Shown in pieces: positions 24,052 through 31,455 of a stretch of 64,000 nucleotides of DNA. This DNA is from Streptomyces griseoloalbus (GTDB lineage Bacteria > Actinomycetota > Actinomycetes > Streptomycetales > Streptomycetaceae). The first letter of the stretch is position 1. Every line of letters starts with the position of its first letter. The notes beneath the pieces were generated by a model. The model worked only from the letters and a program-made list of their open reading frames with translations, searched no databases and had not been told where the DNA came from. Made by a program: the position numbers and the translations under genes. The DNA lies in assembly GCA_014650015.1 (NCBI GenBank), contig BMUD01000001.1, positions 593,434 to 657,433 on the forward strand, given 5' to 3'.

Positions 24052-25713
24052 TCAGGCGACCGGCGAGTGCAGGCTCGCGGCGGTGGCGGGGAAGCAGCGC
24101 GGGTCGTCCCACAGCAGCTGCACGTCCCTCGCCCAGTGCCGGTCCGGTTCCTCGGCGGCGTCCGCCGTCAGCCGCAACGACAGGATGTGCTGGGGGAGTT
24201 CGGCGGGGAACACGCCGGCGACGGACGCGCTGAGTTCGTCGAGGAACGCGCCGCCCGAGCAGGAACTCCCGTGGTCGGGCCCCGGCTCCGGGCAGCCGGT
24301 GCGGGGCCACAGCAGCACCGGCACCGGAACGTTCAGGCCGACCTCGAAGTGCTGCCGGGCCGCCGTGGGCGGTGCCGGGAAGGCGGCCAGTTCGGCGTCG
24401 CCGTCCCACAGCCGTTTGCGCAGGCCGGCCGGGCGCTCAGGGGTGCCGCACTCGATACGGTGCACGGCCGCTCCCGTGCCGGCGTCCAGTTTCTGCCACT
24501 TCTTGCGGAGCTGGTGGCGCAGCCGCCCGCTGCGGTGCCGGGACCGGTCCGCGACGACGAGCGGGTAGGCGCAGCCGAGCGGTGTGGGGTCGTCCGCGCC
24601 GCACTCCCAGTGCGCCACGGGCTCGTTCAGCCACTCGCGCGGCAGCACGAAGGCCAGTAACTCCTCCGCGCCGGGCGGGAGATGGGCGACCGCTTCGTCG
24701 ATGCGCTCCTGCACGTAGGCGCGTACGCCGGTGCGTGGCAGCCGGCGCGCGCCCACCGGGTGGCGCCGGCCGTCGAGGCATGCGGACACCTCGACGGTGA
24801 CCTGGTCCGGGCCGGCGCCGCTGTGCTCGATCTCGACGACCACCGGGGACCAGGCCGAGGGGCGTGCGGGGGGTCCGTCCAGCAGCTCGCGCAGCCGGTC
24901 GGCGAACCGGGCCACGGCCTCCGGCTCCGGGACCTCCCACTGCACGTACGCCGCCGCCGACGCCAGCGAGGCGAAGCCGCCGTCCGGCAGGGGCGGGCCG
25001 AAGGGGCCCACGGCGTCGACGTACAGCCGGTGCGGATCACAGCGCAGTCCCGTCCGCTCGGCCCGACGCACCAGGGTGTACAGGCGTCGGCGCGTGTCCG
25101 TCGCGTGGCCGGGGGTGGGGACCAGCTCGCCCAGGCCGCTCCAGTAGCGGGCCATCACCTCCGTGGGCAGCATCCGTCCGGCCCTGACCTCCCGGCCGCC
25201 CGCGACCGCCGTGACCATGCCGACCACCGAGCCGTCGGCCAGGGTCACCGCGGCCCCGCTGAAACCGTGGGCCAGCGGCTGCCCGTGCCCGGAGGCGGCC
25301 TCCAACTGCACCCACTCACCGGCGATCAGCGGACCGGGCACCGCCCGGTACAGCGCCAGGGTGCCCTCGTCGTAGCCGCGGGGGAAGCCGTACGCGACCA
25401 GCTCGGGCGCGGGGACACCGCGCTCGGCGCCGGGCGGCGCGAAGACCGCCGGGGTGACCGCCACCTCCCGCTCCAGCTCCAGTACGGCCAGGTCGCCGGG
25501 GTCGGTGTCGCCGCCCCGCCAGCCGCCGTGGACGGTCACCTCGGCGGTGACCTCACCCAGGTCGGCGCGGTTCGGGAAGCTCACGGACACCGGGGACGTG
25601 TCGCCCGCCGCGACGACGTGGGCGCAGGTGAGCACCTGCCGCGGGGAGACGAGGAAGCCCGCGCCGACCTCGTTCCCGCACCGGATCCGGGTGTGCCAGG
25701 CAGCGTCGCTCAT
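24052..25713 (-). CDS. Trypsin-like protease fused to VMAP-C domain
   Basis: This 553-aa protein begins with an S1-type serine protease: His32 in LTCAHVV, Asp74 in DPGDLAVLEL and Ser152 in HGFSGAAV form the triad. There is no signal peptide, so it is intracellular. From about residue 230 the rest fits the VMAP middle and C-terminal regions (ELLAFVLPREWLNEPVAHWE, PLVVADRSRHRSGRLRHQLRKKWQKL). In vWA-MoxR-VMAP conflict systems the VMAP protein links the ATPase to an effector, here a protease predicted to be switched on by invasion or stress. The ATG overlaps the stop of the Trypco1 gene (ATGA, 25710-25713). Codon 352 is TTA (24658-24660). Confidence 0.85.
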   Translation of the reverse strand: MSDAAWHTRIRCGNEVGAGFLVSPRQVLTCAHVVAAGDTSPVSVSFPNRADLGEVTAEVTVHGGWRGGDTDPGDLAVLELEREVAVTPAVFAPPGAERGVPAPELVAYGFPRGYDEGTLALYRAVPGPLIAGEWVQLEAASGHGQPLAHGFSGAAVTLADGSVVGMVTAVAGGREVRAGRMLPTEVMARYWSGLGELVPTPGHATDTRRRLYTLVRRAERTGLRCDPHRLYVDAVGPFGPPLPDGGFASLASAAAYVQWEVPEPEAVARFADRLRELLDGPPARPSAWSPVVVEIEHSGAGPDQVTVEVSACLDGRRHPVGARRLPRTGVRAYVQERIDEAVAHLPPGAEELLAFVLPREWLNEPVAHWECGADDPTPLGCAYPLVVADRSRHRSGRLRHQLRKKWQKLDAGTGAAVHRIECGTPERPAGLRKRLWDGDAELAAFPAPPTAARQHFEVGLNVPVPVLLWPRTGCPEPGPDHGSSCSGGAFLDELSASVAGVFPAELPQHILSLRLTADAAEEPDRHWARDVQLLWDDPRCFPATAASLHSPVA

Positions 25714-26060
25714 GACCGGTCGGCGGCCTCCGCGCTCGTCCGGCTCTGTTGCGGGGACCAGCTGAGCTTGACGACCAGATGTCCCTCCGCCGTTCCCCTG
25801 GCGATGACCGCCCCGGCCTCCGCGGTCAGCTTCACCCCGAACTCCAGCTCCACCGTGTCGGGTCTGAGCGCGCCGTCGCGGAACACCCGCAGCGCGGACT
25901 CGGCCGCCGCCCGCACGCCCTCCAGGGAGCTCTCGAAGGTGCGCGCCGCCTGGGCGGGCCCGTTGCCGCGCGAGACGAGCCGGGCGCCGGACTCGTCCTC
26001 GACGCCCTCCACGACGACCGCGGCGCCGTCCTCGGTCGTGAACTGCATCAACCCGTCCAT
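25710..26060 (-). CDS. Trypco1 (CU044_2847-type) protease-associated protein
   Basis: This 116-aa protein matches the trypsin-co-occurring domain 1 family: a beta-rich start (MQFTTEDGAAVVVEGVEDESGARLVSRG), a central helix (FESSLEGVRAAAESALRVF), and the closing motif PDTVELEFGVKLTAEAGAVIARGTAEGHLVVKLSW. These small proteins are repeatedly found beside trypsin-type effectors in predicted conflict systems and may mediate assembly or regulate the protease. It is the promoter-proximal gene of the operon and is coupled to the protease gene by an ATGA overlap. The start at 26060 is supported by GGGGAG about 11 bases upstream; an ATG four codons later is an alternative. Confidence 0.85.
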   Translation of the reverse strand: MDGLMQFTTEDGAAVVVEGVEDESGARLVSRGNGPAQAARTFESSLEGVRAAAESALRVFRDGALRPDTVELEFGVKLTAEAGAVIARGTAEGHLVVKLSWSPQQSRTSAEAADRS

Positions 26061-26106
26061 GGCTCGGCGTGCTCCCCGTGGTGTGCGACTGCGGTGGTGA
26101 ACCCCC

Positions 26107-26134
26107 ATGTTACGGGCGGTGTTTGCGGTGTCAC
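26107..26134 (-). promoter_or_regulatory. Candidate promoter of the conflict-system operon
   Basis: On the minus strand GTGACA (26134-26129) and TAACAT (26112-26107) are separated by 16 bp, resembling an HrdB-type promoter. It lies 47 bp upstream of the Trypco1 start and just downstream of the carboxyltransferase stop, so the operon can be transcribed independently. Confidence 0.4.
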
Positions 26135-26139
26135 CGGGG

Positions 26140-27501
26140 TTAACCGGCCGGATGCCCTTCCCGTGGGTCCGCCACTCCGACGACACCCCGGATCACCCCC
26201 AGCTCCACGAGGTCCTGCGGCCGGATGCGGAGCTGGTCCGCGGTCGCCTCCACCTCCTCCGGCTGCCGTTTGAGGATGGCCGCCGCGAGTTCCGGGGCGA
26301 TCACCGAGAAGTAGCTGTCGGGGGTGGCCCAGGTGTTGCCGGGGGCGGCCGGCGCCAGCGCGCCGCCGGAGCCGCCCTCGCCGACGACCAGTGTGGTGAC
26401 CGGCGTGCGGGCGGCGGCCACGGCGCCGAACAGGTCGGCGATGGCGGCTCCCGCGCCCTGCCGTTCCGCCTCCGCGTCGTTGGCCGCGCCCGGGGTGTCC
26501 ACCAGCGTCAGCACCGGGATGCCGAGCCGGTCCGCGAGCCGGACCAGCCGGGCGGCGGTGCGGTACCCGGCGGGACGGGTCGCCGTCCCGGTCTGTGCCG
26601 CGTAGGCGACCGTACGGCCCTCGTGCTCACCGAAGCCGCACAGCATGCCGTCCGGATCGGTGCCGCCGCAGCGGTCGCCGGCGAGGGCGACGCGGTGGGT
26701 GAAGTAGGTGTCCAAGTAGGCGGTGGCGCGCGGGCGTTCGGGGGAGCGGGCGCGGCGGACGGCGTCCCAGCCGGTGGCCGGGAGGTCCCGCGCGCCCAGC
26801 GGGGGCGGCGGCGGGACCGGCGCCGTGGAGGGACGGGTCAGCAGCCGCAGCCAGCGGCCCAGCGTCCCCCGCAGCTCCTCCGGCCGTACCAGCGCGTCCG
26901 CCGCGCCCGCCGCCACCTGTGCCTCGGCCGTGTACGCCGCCGGGTCCGCGTCCGCGGGCCGCACCCGTGAGCCGGCGAAACCGACCTGCGCGCCGGGCAG
27001 GGCGAGGACGACGTCGGCGCCCGCGCCCAGGGTCGCCCAGCCGCCGCCGGTCGTCGGATCGCGCAGCACCGCGATCTGCGGCAGCCCGGCCTCCCGGGTG
27101 AGCGCCGACTCCCGTGCCACCCGCTGGAGTTGGGTGAGGGCGAGCATGCCCTCCTGCATGCGGCTGCCGCCGGTGGCGACCAGCGGCACCACCGGCAGCC
27201 GGTGGGCGCGGGCGTGGGCGTACGCCGCCTCCAGACGGTCGCCGGTGCGTTCGCCGAGGGAGCCGCCGAGGAAGCCGAACTCGAAGGCGACGAGGACGGC
27301 CCGGGTGCCCTCGATGTGCGCGGTGCCGCAGATCACGGACTCCTGCTCGCCGGTGCGTGCGGCGGCGCGGGCGCGGGCGGCGCCGTAGCCCGGCCAGCCG
27401 AGCGGGCCGTCCTCGGCCGACTCCCGCGCCGGGTACGGGAGTTCGGTGAAGTCGTCGGTGACGAGGGCGACGGTCTCGCGGGCGGAGAGACGGTCAGTCA
27501 T
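26140..27501 (-). CDS. Acyl-CoA carboxyltransferase (AccD/AccA-type fused carboxyl transferase)
   Basis: This 453-aa protein joins two crotonase-like carboxyltransferase halves. The first has GTRAVLVAFEFGFLGGSLGE and GGSRMQEGMLALTQLQ; the second has GIPVLTLVDTPGAANDAEAERQGAGAAI and VVGEGGSGGALA, with glycine-rich oxyanion loops for CoA thioesters. Such enzymes transfer carboxyl from biotin to acetyl- or propionyl-CoA. No biotin carboxylase or biotin carrier gene is nearby, so partners would be encoded elsewhere. The ATG overlaps the end of matB by 8 bp, placing it in the malonate operon, where it could adjust malonyl-CoA pools. It could also be a malonate-decarboxylase-like component, which I consider less likely. 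Confidence 0.85.
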   Translation of the reverse strand: MTDRLSARETVALVTDDFTELPYPARESAEDGPLGWPGYGAARARAAARTGEQESVICGTAHIEGTRAVLVAFEFGFLGGSLGERTGDRLEAAYAHARAHRLPVVPLVATGGSRMQEGMLALTQLQRVARESALTREAGLPQIAVLRDPTTGGGWATLGAGADVVLALPGAQVGFAGSRVRPADADPAAYTAEAQVAAGAADALVRPEELRGTLGRWLRLLTRPSTAPVPPPPPLGARDLPATGWDAVRRARSPERPRATAYLDTYFTHRVALAGDRCGGTDPDGMLCGFGEHEGRTVAYAAQTGTATRPAGYRTAARLVRLADRLGIPVLTLVDTPGAANDAEAERQGAGAAIADLFGAVAAARTPVTTLVVGEGGSGGALAPAAPGNTWATPDSYFSVIAPELAAAILKRQPEEVEATADQLRIRPQDLVELGVIRGVVGVADPREGHPAG

Positions 27502-28951
27502 GGTGCAGCGCCCGCTTCATGATCTTGCCCATGTCGTTGCGGGGGAGCGCGTCGAGGTGGTGGACGACGCGCGGGCGCTTGTGCGGGGCGAGGCGCCCGG
27601 CGACGTGATCGGCCAACTCGGCCAGGGCCGGCGGGGACTGCGGGTCCACCGGTACGACCCACGCCACGATCCGCTCGCCCAGATCCGCGTCCGGCTCCCC
27701 GGTGACCGCGGCCTCCCGCACCCCCGGATGCTCCAGCAGCGCGTTCTCGATCTCCCCCGCGCCGATCTTGTACCCCCCGCTCTTGATCAGGTCGGTGGCC
27801 TTGCGGCCGACGATGCGGACATAGCCGTCGGGGTCGCGCACCGCCATGTCTCCGGTGCGGAACCAGCCGTCGGCGGTGAACGCGGCGGCCGTGGCGTCCG
27901 GCCGGTTGAGGTACTCGGTGAACAGGTTAGGCCCGCGCACCTGGATCTCGCCGACCGTCTCACCGTCGTACGACGTCACCGGCGACCCGTCCTCCTCCAC
28001 CAGCCGCAGCTCCACGCCCGGCAGCGGCACGCCCACCGTGCCGGGGCGGGCCTCGCCGTCGGCGCGGACGCCGGTGTTCATCAGCGTCTCGGTCATGCCG
28101 TACCGCTCGATGACGCGGCGTCCGGTCGCCGCCGCGATCCGCTCGTGGTCGTGCACCGGCAGGGCGGCGGAGCCCGACACCAGCAGCCGGGCGCCGGCCA
28201 GCGCCTTCACCAGTTCCGGCGCGGTGGGCAGCGCCTCCGCGACGCGGTGGTACATCGTCGGCACGCCGAACAGCATGGTCGCGCCGCCGTTCAGCTCGCG
28301 CGCCACGCCCTCGGTGGTGAACCTGCCGAGGTGGCGCACCGAGCCGCCGCGGCGCAGCGGGCCGAGGGTGCCGAGGACGAGGCCGTGCACATGGAACAGC
28401 GGCAGCCCGTGCACCAGCACGTCGTCGCCGGTCCACTGCCAGGCCTCGGCGAGCGCGTCCAGGGTCGTGGCGATCGCGCGGCGGGGGAGGACGGCGCCCT
28501 TGGGCGGGCCGGTGGTGCCGGAGGTGTAGACGATCAGCGCCGGCTCGCCCTCGTCCCGCGCGCGGTCGTCGGGGAGCGCCGCCGGGCCGGTCCCGGCCGT
28601 CGGGTCGACGTCGAGGCGGGGCAGGTCACCCAGCGGGGCGGGGAGATCGGCGCCGGGCTCGGTGAGCACCAGGTCCGGGGTGCTGTCGGTCAGGATGTGG
28701 CCGAGTTCCTTCTCACCCGACCTGGGGTTGAGCGGCACCACGGCCACCCCGGCGAGCAGCGCCGCCGTGACCGCGACCGCGGTCTCCATGGTCGGCGTGG
28801 CCCACACGGCGACCCGGCGGGCCTCCCCCAGGCCCCCGGCCACCGCGCCGGCCGCCGCGGCGAGTTCCCCATACGTCAGGGAGCGTTCGCCGAAGCGCAG
28901 GGCGGGCCGGTCGGCCGGGCCGTCGGTCAGGGCGGGGAAGAGAGAGGACAC
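27494..28951 (-). CDS. matB: Malonyl-CoA synthetase MatB
   Basis: MatB joins malonate (or methylmalonate) and CoA using ATP, through an adenylate, to supply extender units. The 485-aa protein is of normal length and closely resembles the Streptomyces coelicolor MatB I know (starting MSSLFPAL). It carries the P-loop-like YTSGTTGPPKGAV (about 150), the motif ERYGMTETLMNT, the hinge region GYVRIVGRKATDLIKSGGYKIGAGEIE and the catalytic lysine in RNDMGKIMKRAL near the C-terminus. GTG 28951 has AAGGAG eight bases upstream. It follows a 14-bp tandem repeat array after matC and overlaps the downstream carboxyltransferase gene by 8 bp. Confidence 0.93.
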   Translation of the reverse strand: MSSLFPALTDGPADRPALRFGERSLTYGELAAAAGAVAGGLGEARRVAVWATPTMETAVAVTAALLAGVAVVPLNPRSGEKELGHILTDSTPDLVLTEPGADLPAPLGDLPRLDVDPTAGTGPAALPDDRARDEGEPALIVYTSGTTGPPKGAVLPRRAIATTLDALAEAWQWTGDDVLVHGLPLFHVHGLVLGTLGPLRRGGSVRHLGRFTTEGVARELNGGATMLFGVPTMYHRVAEALPTAPELVKALAGARLLVSGSAALPVHDHERIAAATGRRVIERYGMTETLMNTGVRADGEARPGTVGVPLPGVELRLVEEDGSPVTSYDGETVGEIQVRGPNLFTEYLNRPDATAAAFTADGWFRTGDMAVRDPDGYVRIVGRKATDLIKSGGYKIGAGEIENALLEHPGVREAAVTGEPDADLGERIVAWVVPVDPQSPPALAELADHVAGRLAPHKRPRVVHHLDALPRNDMGKIMKRALHHD

Positions 28952-28998
28952 GCGTCGTACTCCTTGGCTGGCTGTCTTGCCGGCCGTCTTCGGCCGGC

Positions 28999-29083
28999 CG
29001 TCGTTCGAGTCGTTCGAAGGCTGTCGTTCGAAGGCTGTCGTTCGAAGGGTGTCGTTCGAAGGCCGTCGTGCGAAGGCTGTCGG
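28999..29083. repeat. Tandem repeat, 14-bp unit TGTCGTTCGAAGGC
   Basis: About six consecutive units occur between matC and matB, each centred on the palindrome TTCGAA (one unit has TGCGAA). Units at 29022-29077 are exactly 14 bp apart; the first ones are shortened. The array lies in the untranslated leader of matB, so it can affect RNA folding or bind a protein. Confidence 0.8.
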
Positions 29084-29103
29084 TGCCCGGTGGTCCGGGT
29101 GTC

Positions 29104-30483
29104 CTACCCCCAGCCGGGCACGACCATCGTGAGCCACACCACCGCCGGGACCACCGCGACCACGATCCCGCCGTACGCCATCAGCTGCCGGAAGAACCGC
29201 TCGCGGTCGACGTCCGGTGCCGCGGCCAGGACGAGCGCGCCGTTGGTGGAGAACGGGCTCACGTCCACGACCGTCGCCGACACCGCGAGCGCGGCCACCA
29301 TGCCGACGGCGCCGATCTCGCCCTGGGCGAGGAACGGCACGGCCAGGGGGATCAGCGCGCCCATGATGCCGACGGAGGAGGCGAACGCGGACACGAGCGC
29401 GCCGATGTAGCAGAGCAGCACCGCGGCGAGCAGCGGGACGCCGATGCCGCCGACGCCCTCACCGGCCCAGGTGATCGTGCCCATCTCGTCCAGGACACCG
29501 ACGTAGGTCAGGACGCCGCAGATCAGGAGGACCGTGGGCCAGGCGATCTGGCCGACCGCCGTGCGGCTGTCCTCGGGCCAGGCGGCGCTCAGCACGACGG
29601 CGAGGGTGATCGCGGTGAGTCCGGCGTCCAGGTCGAAGCCGAGGACGGCGACGACGAGGGCGATCAGGGAGAGCAGGGTGGCGATGACGGGCGTGGTGAG
29701 CCGCACGGCCGCGGGTGCGTCGGGGCGCTCGGCCACGGCGGTGGGCGCGGGGGCGGTACGGGTCCCCGTGCCGTTCCCCGTCTTCGCCCCCGCCCCCGCG
29801 GCGCCGGAGCCGCCGCCACCGCCGGTGCCTCCCGTGGAGCCCGCGCCGGTCGCGGAGTCGTCGGTCACCGCTCCCCTGGCCCACAGCCTCGGCCCGCCGC
29901 AGACGGCGAACACCACCGCGGCGATGACCAGGTTCACCAGCAGCGAGGCGAGGAACAGGGTGATCTCGCTGCCGGGGAGCTTCTCGCGCTCGACGATGCC
30001 GTTGACGATCGAGCCGTAGATGCTGATCGGCGAGAAGCCGCCGGCCTGGGCGCCGTGCACCACCATCGCGCCCATCAGCAGCGGGCTGATCCGGTACCGG
30101 GCGGCGAAGCTCAGCGCGATCGGCGCGACGATCGCGACCGCGGCCGGGCTGACCGCGCCGATCGCCGTGAGCGCGCCGGTGAGGGCGAACATCACCCACG
30201 GGATCAGCGCCACCCGCCCCCGCACCAGCCGGACGGCGGCGTGCACCAGCCAGTCGGTGGTGCCGTTGGCGCGGGCGATGGCGAAGAGATACGTGACGCC
30301 GACCAGGACGACGAACAGATCGCCGGGGAAGCCGGCGAAGACGCCGTCCGCGTCGAGGTCGGCGACGAGGGTGCCGACCCCGAAGGCGGCGGCGAAGGCC
30401 AGCGCGCCCATGTTGACGGAGCGGGTGGTGGCGATGACGAACACCACCGCCAGGACGAGGATGGAGATGAGTTCGGGGGACAT
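29104..30483 (-). CDS. matC: Dicarboxylate (malonate) carrier MatC
   Basis: This 459-aa inner-membrane transporter has about 11-12 hydrophobic segments. It opens with MSPELISILVLAVVFVIATTRSVNMGALAFAA, the MatC N-terminal domain, and contains GAQAGGFSPISIYGSIVNG and a late SVGIMGALIPLAVPF repeat-type hairpin, both typical of ion-transporter (SLC13-like) folds. A cytoplasmic Gly/Ser/Thr-rich loop (about 205-250) separates the two halves. The next gene makes malonyl-CoA, so malonate is the likely substrate. The ATG at 30483 has GGGAG five to six bases upstream. Divergent GntR regulator sites lie between this gene and its regulator. Confidence 0.88.
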   Translation of the reverse strand: MSPELISILVLAVVFVIATTRSVNMGALAFAAAFGVGTLVADLDADGVFAGFPGDLFVVLVGVTYLFAIARANGTTDWLVHAAVRLVRGRVALIPWVMFALTGALTAIGAVSPAAVAIVAPIALSFAARYRISPLLMGAMVVHGAQAGGFSPISIYGSIVNGIVEREKLPGSEITLFLASLLVNLVIAAVVFAVCGGPRLWARGAVTDDSATGAGSTGGTGGGGGSGAAGAGAKTGNGTGTRTAPAPTAVAERPDAPAAVRLTTPVIATLLSLIALVVAVLGFDLDAGLTAITLAVVLSAAWPEDSRTAVGQIAWPTVLLICGVLTYVGVLDEMGTITWAGEGVGGIGVPLLAAVLLCYIGALVSAFASSVGIMGALIPLAVPFLAQGEIGAVGMVAALAVSATVVDVSPFSTNGALVLAAAPDVDRERFFRQLMAYGGIVVAVVPAVVWLTMVVPGWG

Positions 30484-30569
30484 GCGGGCTCCCGTCGTTG
30501 GGTCCCTGCGGAGCGGCGGAGTGGAGGGGGGCGGGTGGAAGCGGGCAGTTGAGGGGGGGGGCAGACAAG

Positions 30570-30593
30570 AGTGGCTGAGTGGCTGAACCACTT
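30570..30593. promoter_or_regulatory. Candidate GntR operator 1 in the matC/regulator intergenic region
   Basis: AGTGGCTGAACCACT is an imperfect palindrome (AGTGG-CTGAA-CCACT) and is preceded by a further AGTGGCTG. Its core AGTGGCTGAACCA recurs inverted at 30671-30683, on the regulator side. FadR-type GntR proteins bind such short palindromes. Confidence 0.45.
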
Positions 30594-30670
30594 GTGCGCG
30601 GGTCGGGGTGCACGCCTGGCTGGAAAGAGTGGGCCCCGTGGGAAGGGACGTCAAGGGGTCGCGCAGGAAT

Positions 30671-30690
30671 TGGTTCAGCCACTCGTCCAC
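30671..30690. promoter_or_regulatory. Candidate GntR operator 2, next to the regulator promoter
   Basis: TGGTTCAGCCACT is the exact reverse complement of the 13-bp core in operator 1 and is followed by CGTCCAC. A possible -10 (TAGTCT, 30708-30713) for the regulator lies 18 bp downstream, so binding here would block its own gene. Confidence 0.45.
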
Positions 30691-30733
30691 TGGGGTGACC
30701 CCGGTGCTAGTCTCCCGACGAGAGGGGGACCCA

Positions 30734-31441
30734 GTGACCGACGCCTTGCGCCCCATGACGAAACAGCGCCTGTACGAACAGGTACTGGACCGATTGCGCC
30801 AGTACGTCACCGAGGGCGGCCTGCGGGCCGGTGACCGTCTCCCGCCCGAACGGGACCTGGCCCAGCGGCTCGGGGTGAGCCGGGCCTCGGTGAAGCAGGC
30901 GATCGTGGTCCTGGAGGTCCAGGGCCTGGTGGAGGCGCGGCACGGCGGCGGCACCTACCTCGTCCGGGACAGCCTCGACGTCGAGCCGGTCGAACGGATG
31001 GTGGAACGCCGCCGGCGCCTCCCCGACGTACTGGAGGCCAGGGAGGCGCTGGAGACGAAGCTCGCCGAACTGGCCGCCGAGCGCCGCACGGACGACGACC
31101 TGCACGCGCTGCGGTCCGCGCTCGCGCACATGGCCGAGGAGATCGAGGCGGGCGGCCACGGCGTCGAGGGCGACCGCCTGTTCCACGCGGCGGTGACGGC
31201 CGCCGCCCACAGCGGCCTGCTCGCGGAGTTCATGCGCACCATCGCCGAGCAGATCGCCGAGAGCCGCACCGAGTCCCTCCGCCAGCCCGACCGCCCCCAC
31301 CGCTCCCTGGCCCAGCACCAGGCCATCCTCGACGCCATCTCCGACGGCCAGCCCCGCCGGGCGGCCACCGCCATGCGCCGCCACGTCCGCACGGTGGCCA
31401 AGGTCCGCCTGCTCGACTGGGACCCGGAGGAGCAGCGCTGA
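30734..31441 (+). CDS. FadR-type GntR transcriptional regulator of the malonate cluster
   Basis: In this 235-aa protein the N-terminal winged helix (LYEQVLDRLRQYVTEGGLRAGDRLPPERDLAQRLGVSRASVKQAIVVLEVQGLVEARHGGGTYLV) is followed by an all-helical FCD ligand-binding domain (VLEAREALETKLAELAAERR...LFHAAVTAAAHSGLLAEFM...HQAILDAISDGQPRRAATAMRRHV) with the metal-site histidines. GTG 30734 has a GGGGGA site just upstream. Divergent placement from matC mirrors MatR in rhizobial malonate operons, so it probably represses matC-matB until malonate or malonyl-CoA is present. Confidence 0.9.
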   Translation: MTDALRPMTKQRLYEQVLDRLRQYVTEGGLRAGDRLPPERDLAQRLGVSRASVKQAIVVLEVQGLVEARHGGGTYLVRDSLDVEPVERMVERRRRLPDVLEAREALETKLAELAAERRTDDDLHALRSALAHMAEEIEAGGHGVEGDRLFHAAVTAAAHSGLLAEFMRTIAEQIAESRTESLRQPDRPHRSLAQHQAILDAISDGQPRRAATAMRRHVRTVAKVRLLDWDPEEQR

Positions 31442-31455
31442 CCGCCCGCTGACGG

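Noticed and set aside
28999-29083. Repeat array as a small CRISPR
   Set aside because: Units are 14 bp and directly adjacent without spacers, and no cas genes are present.
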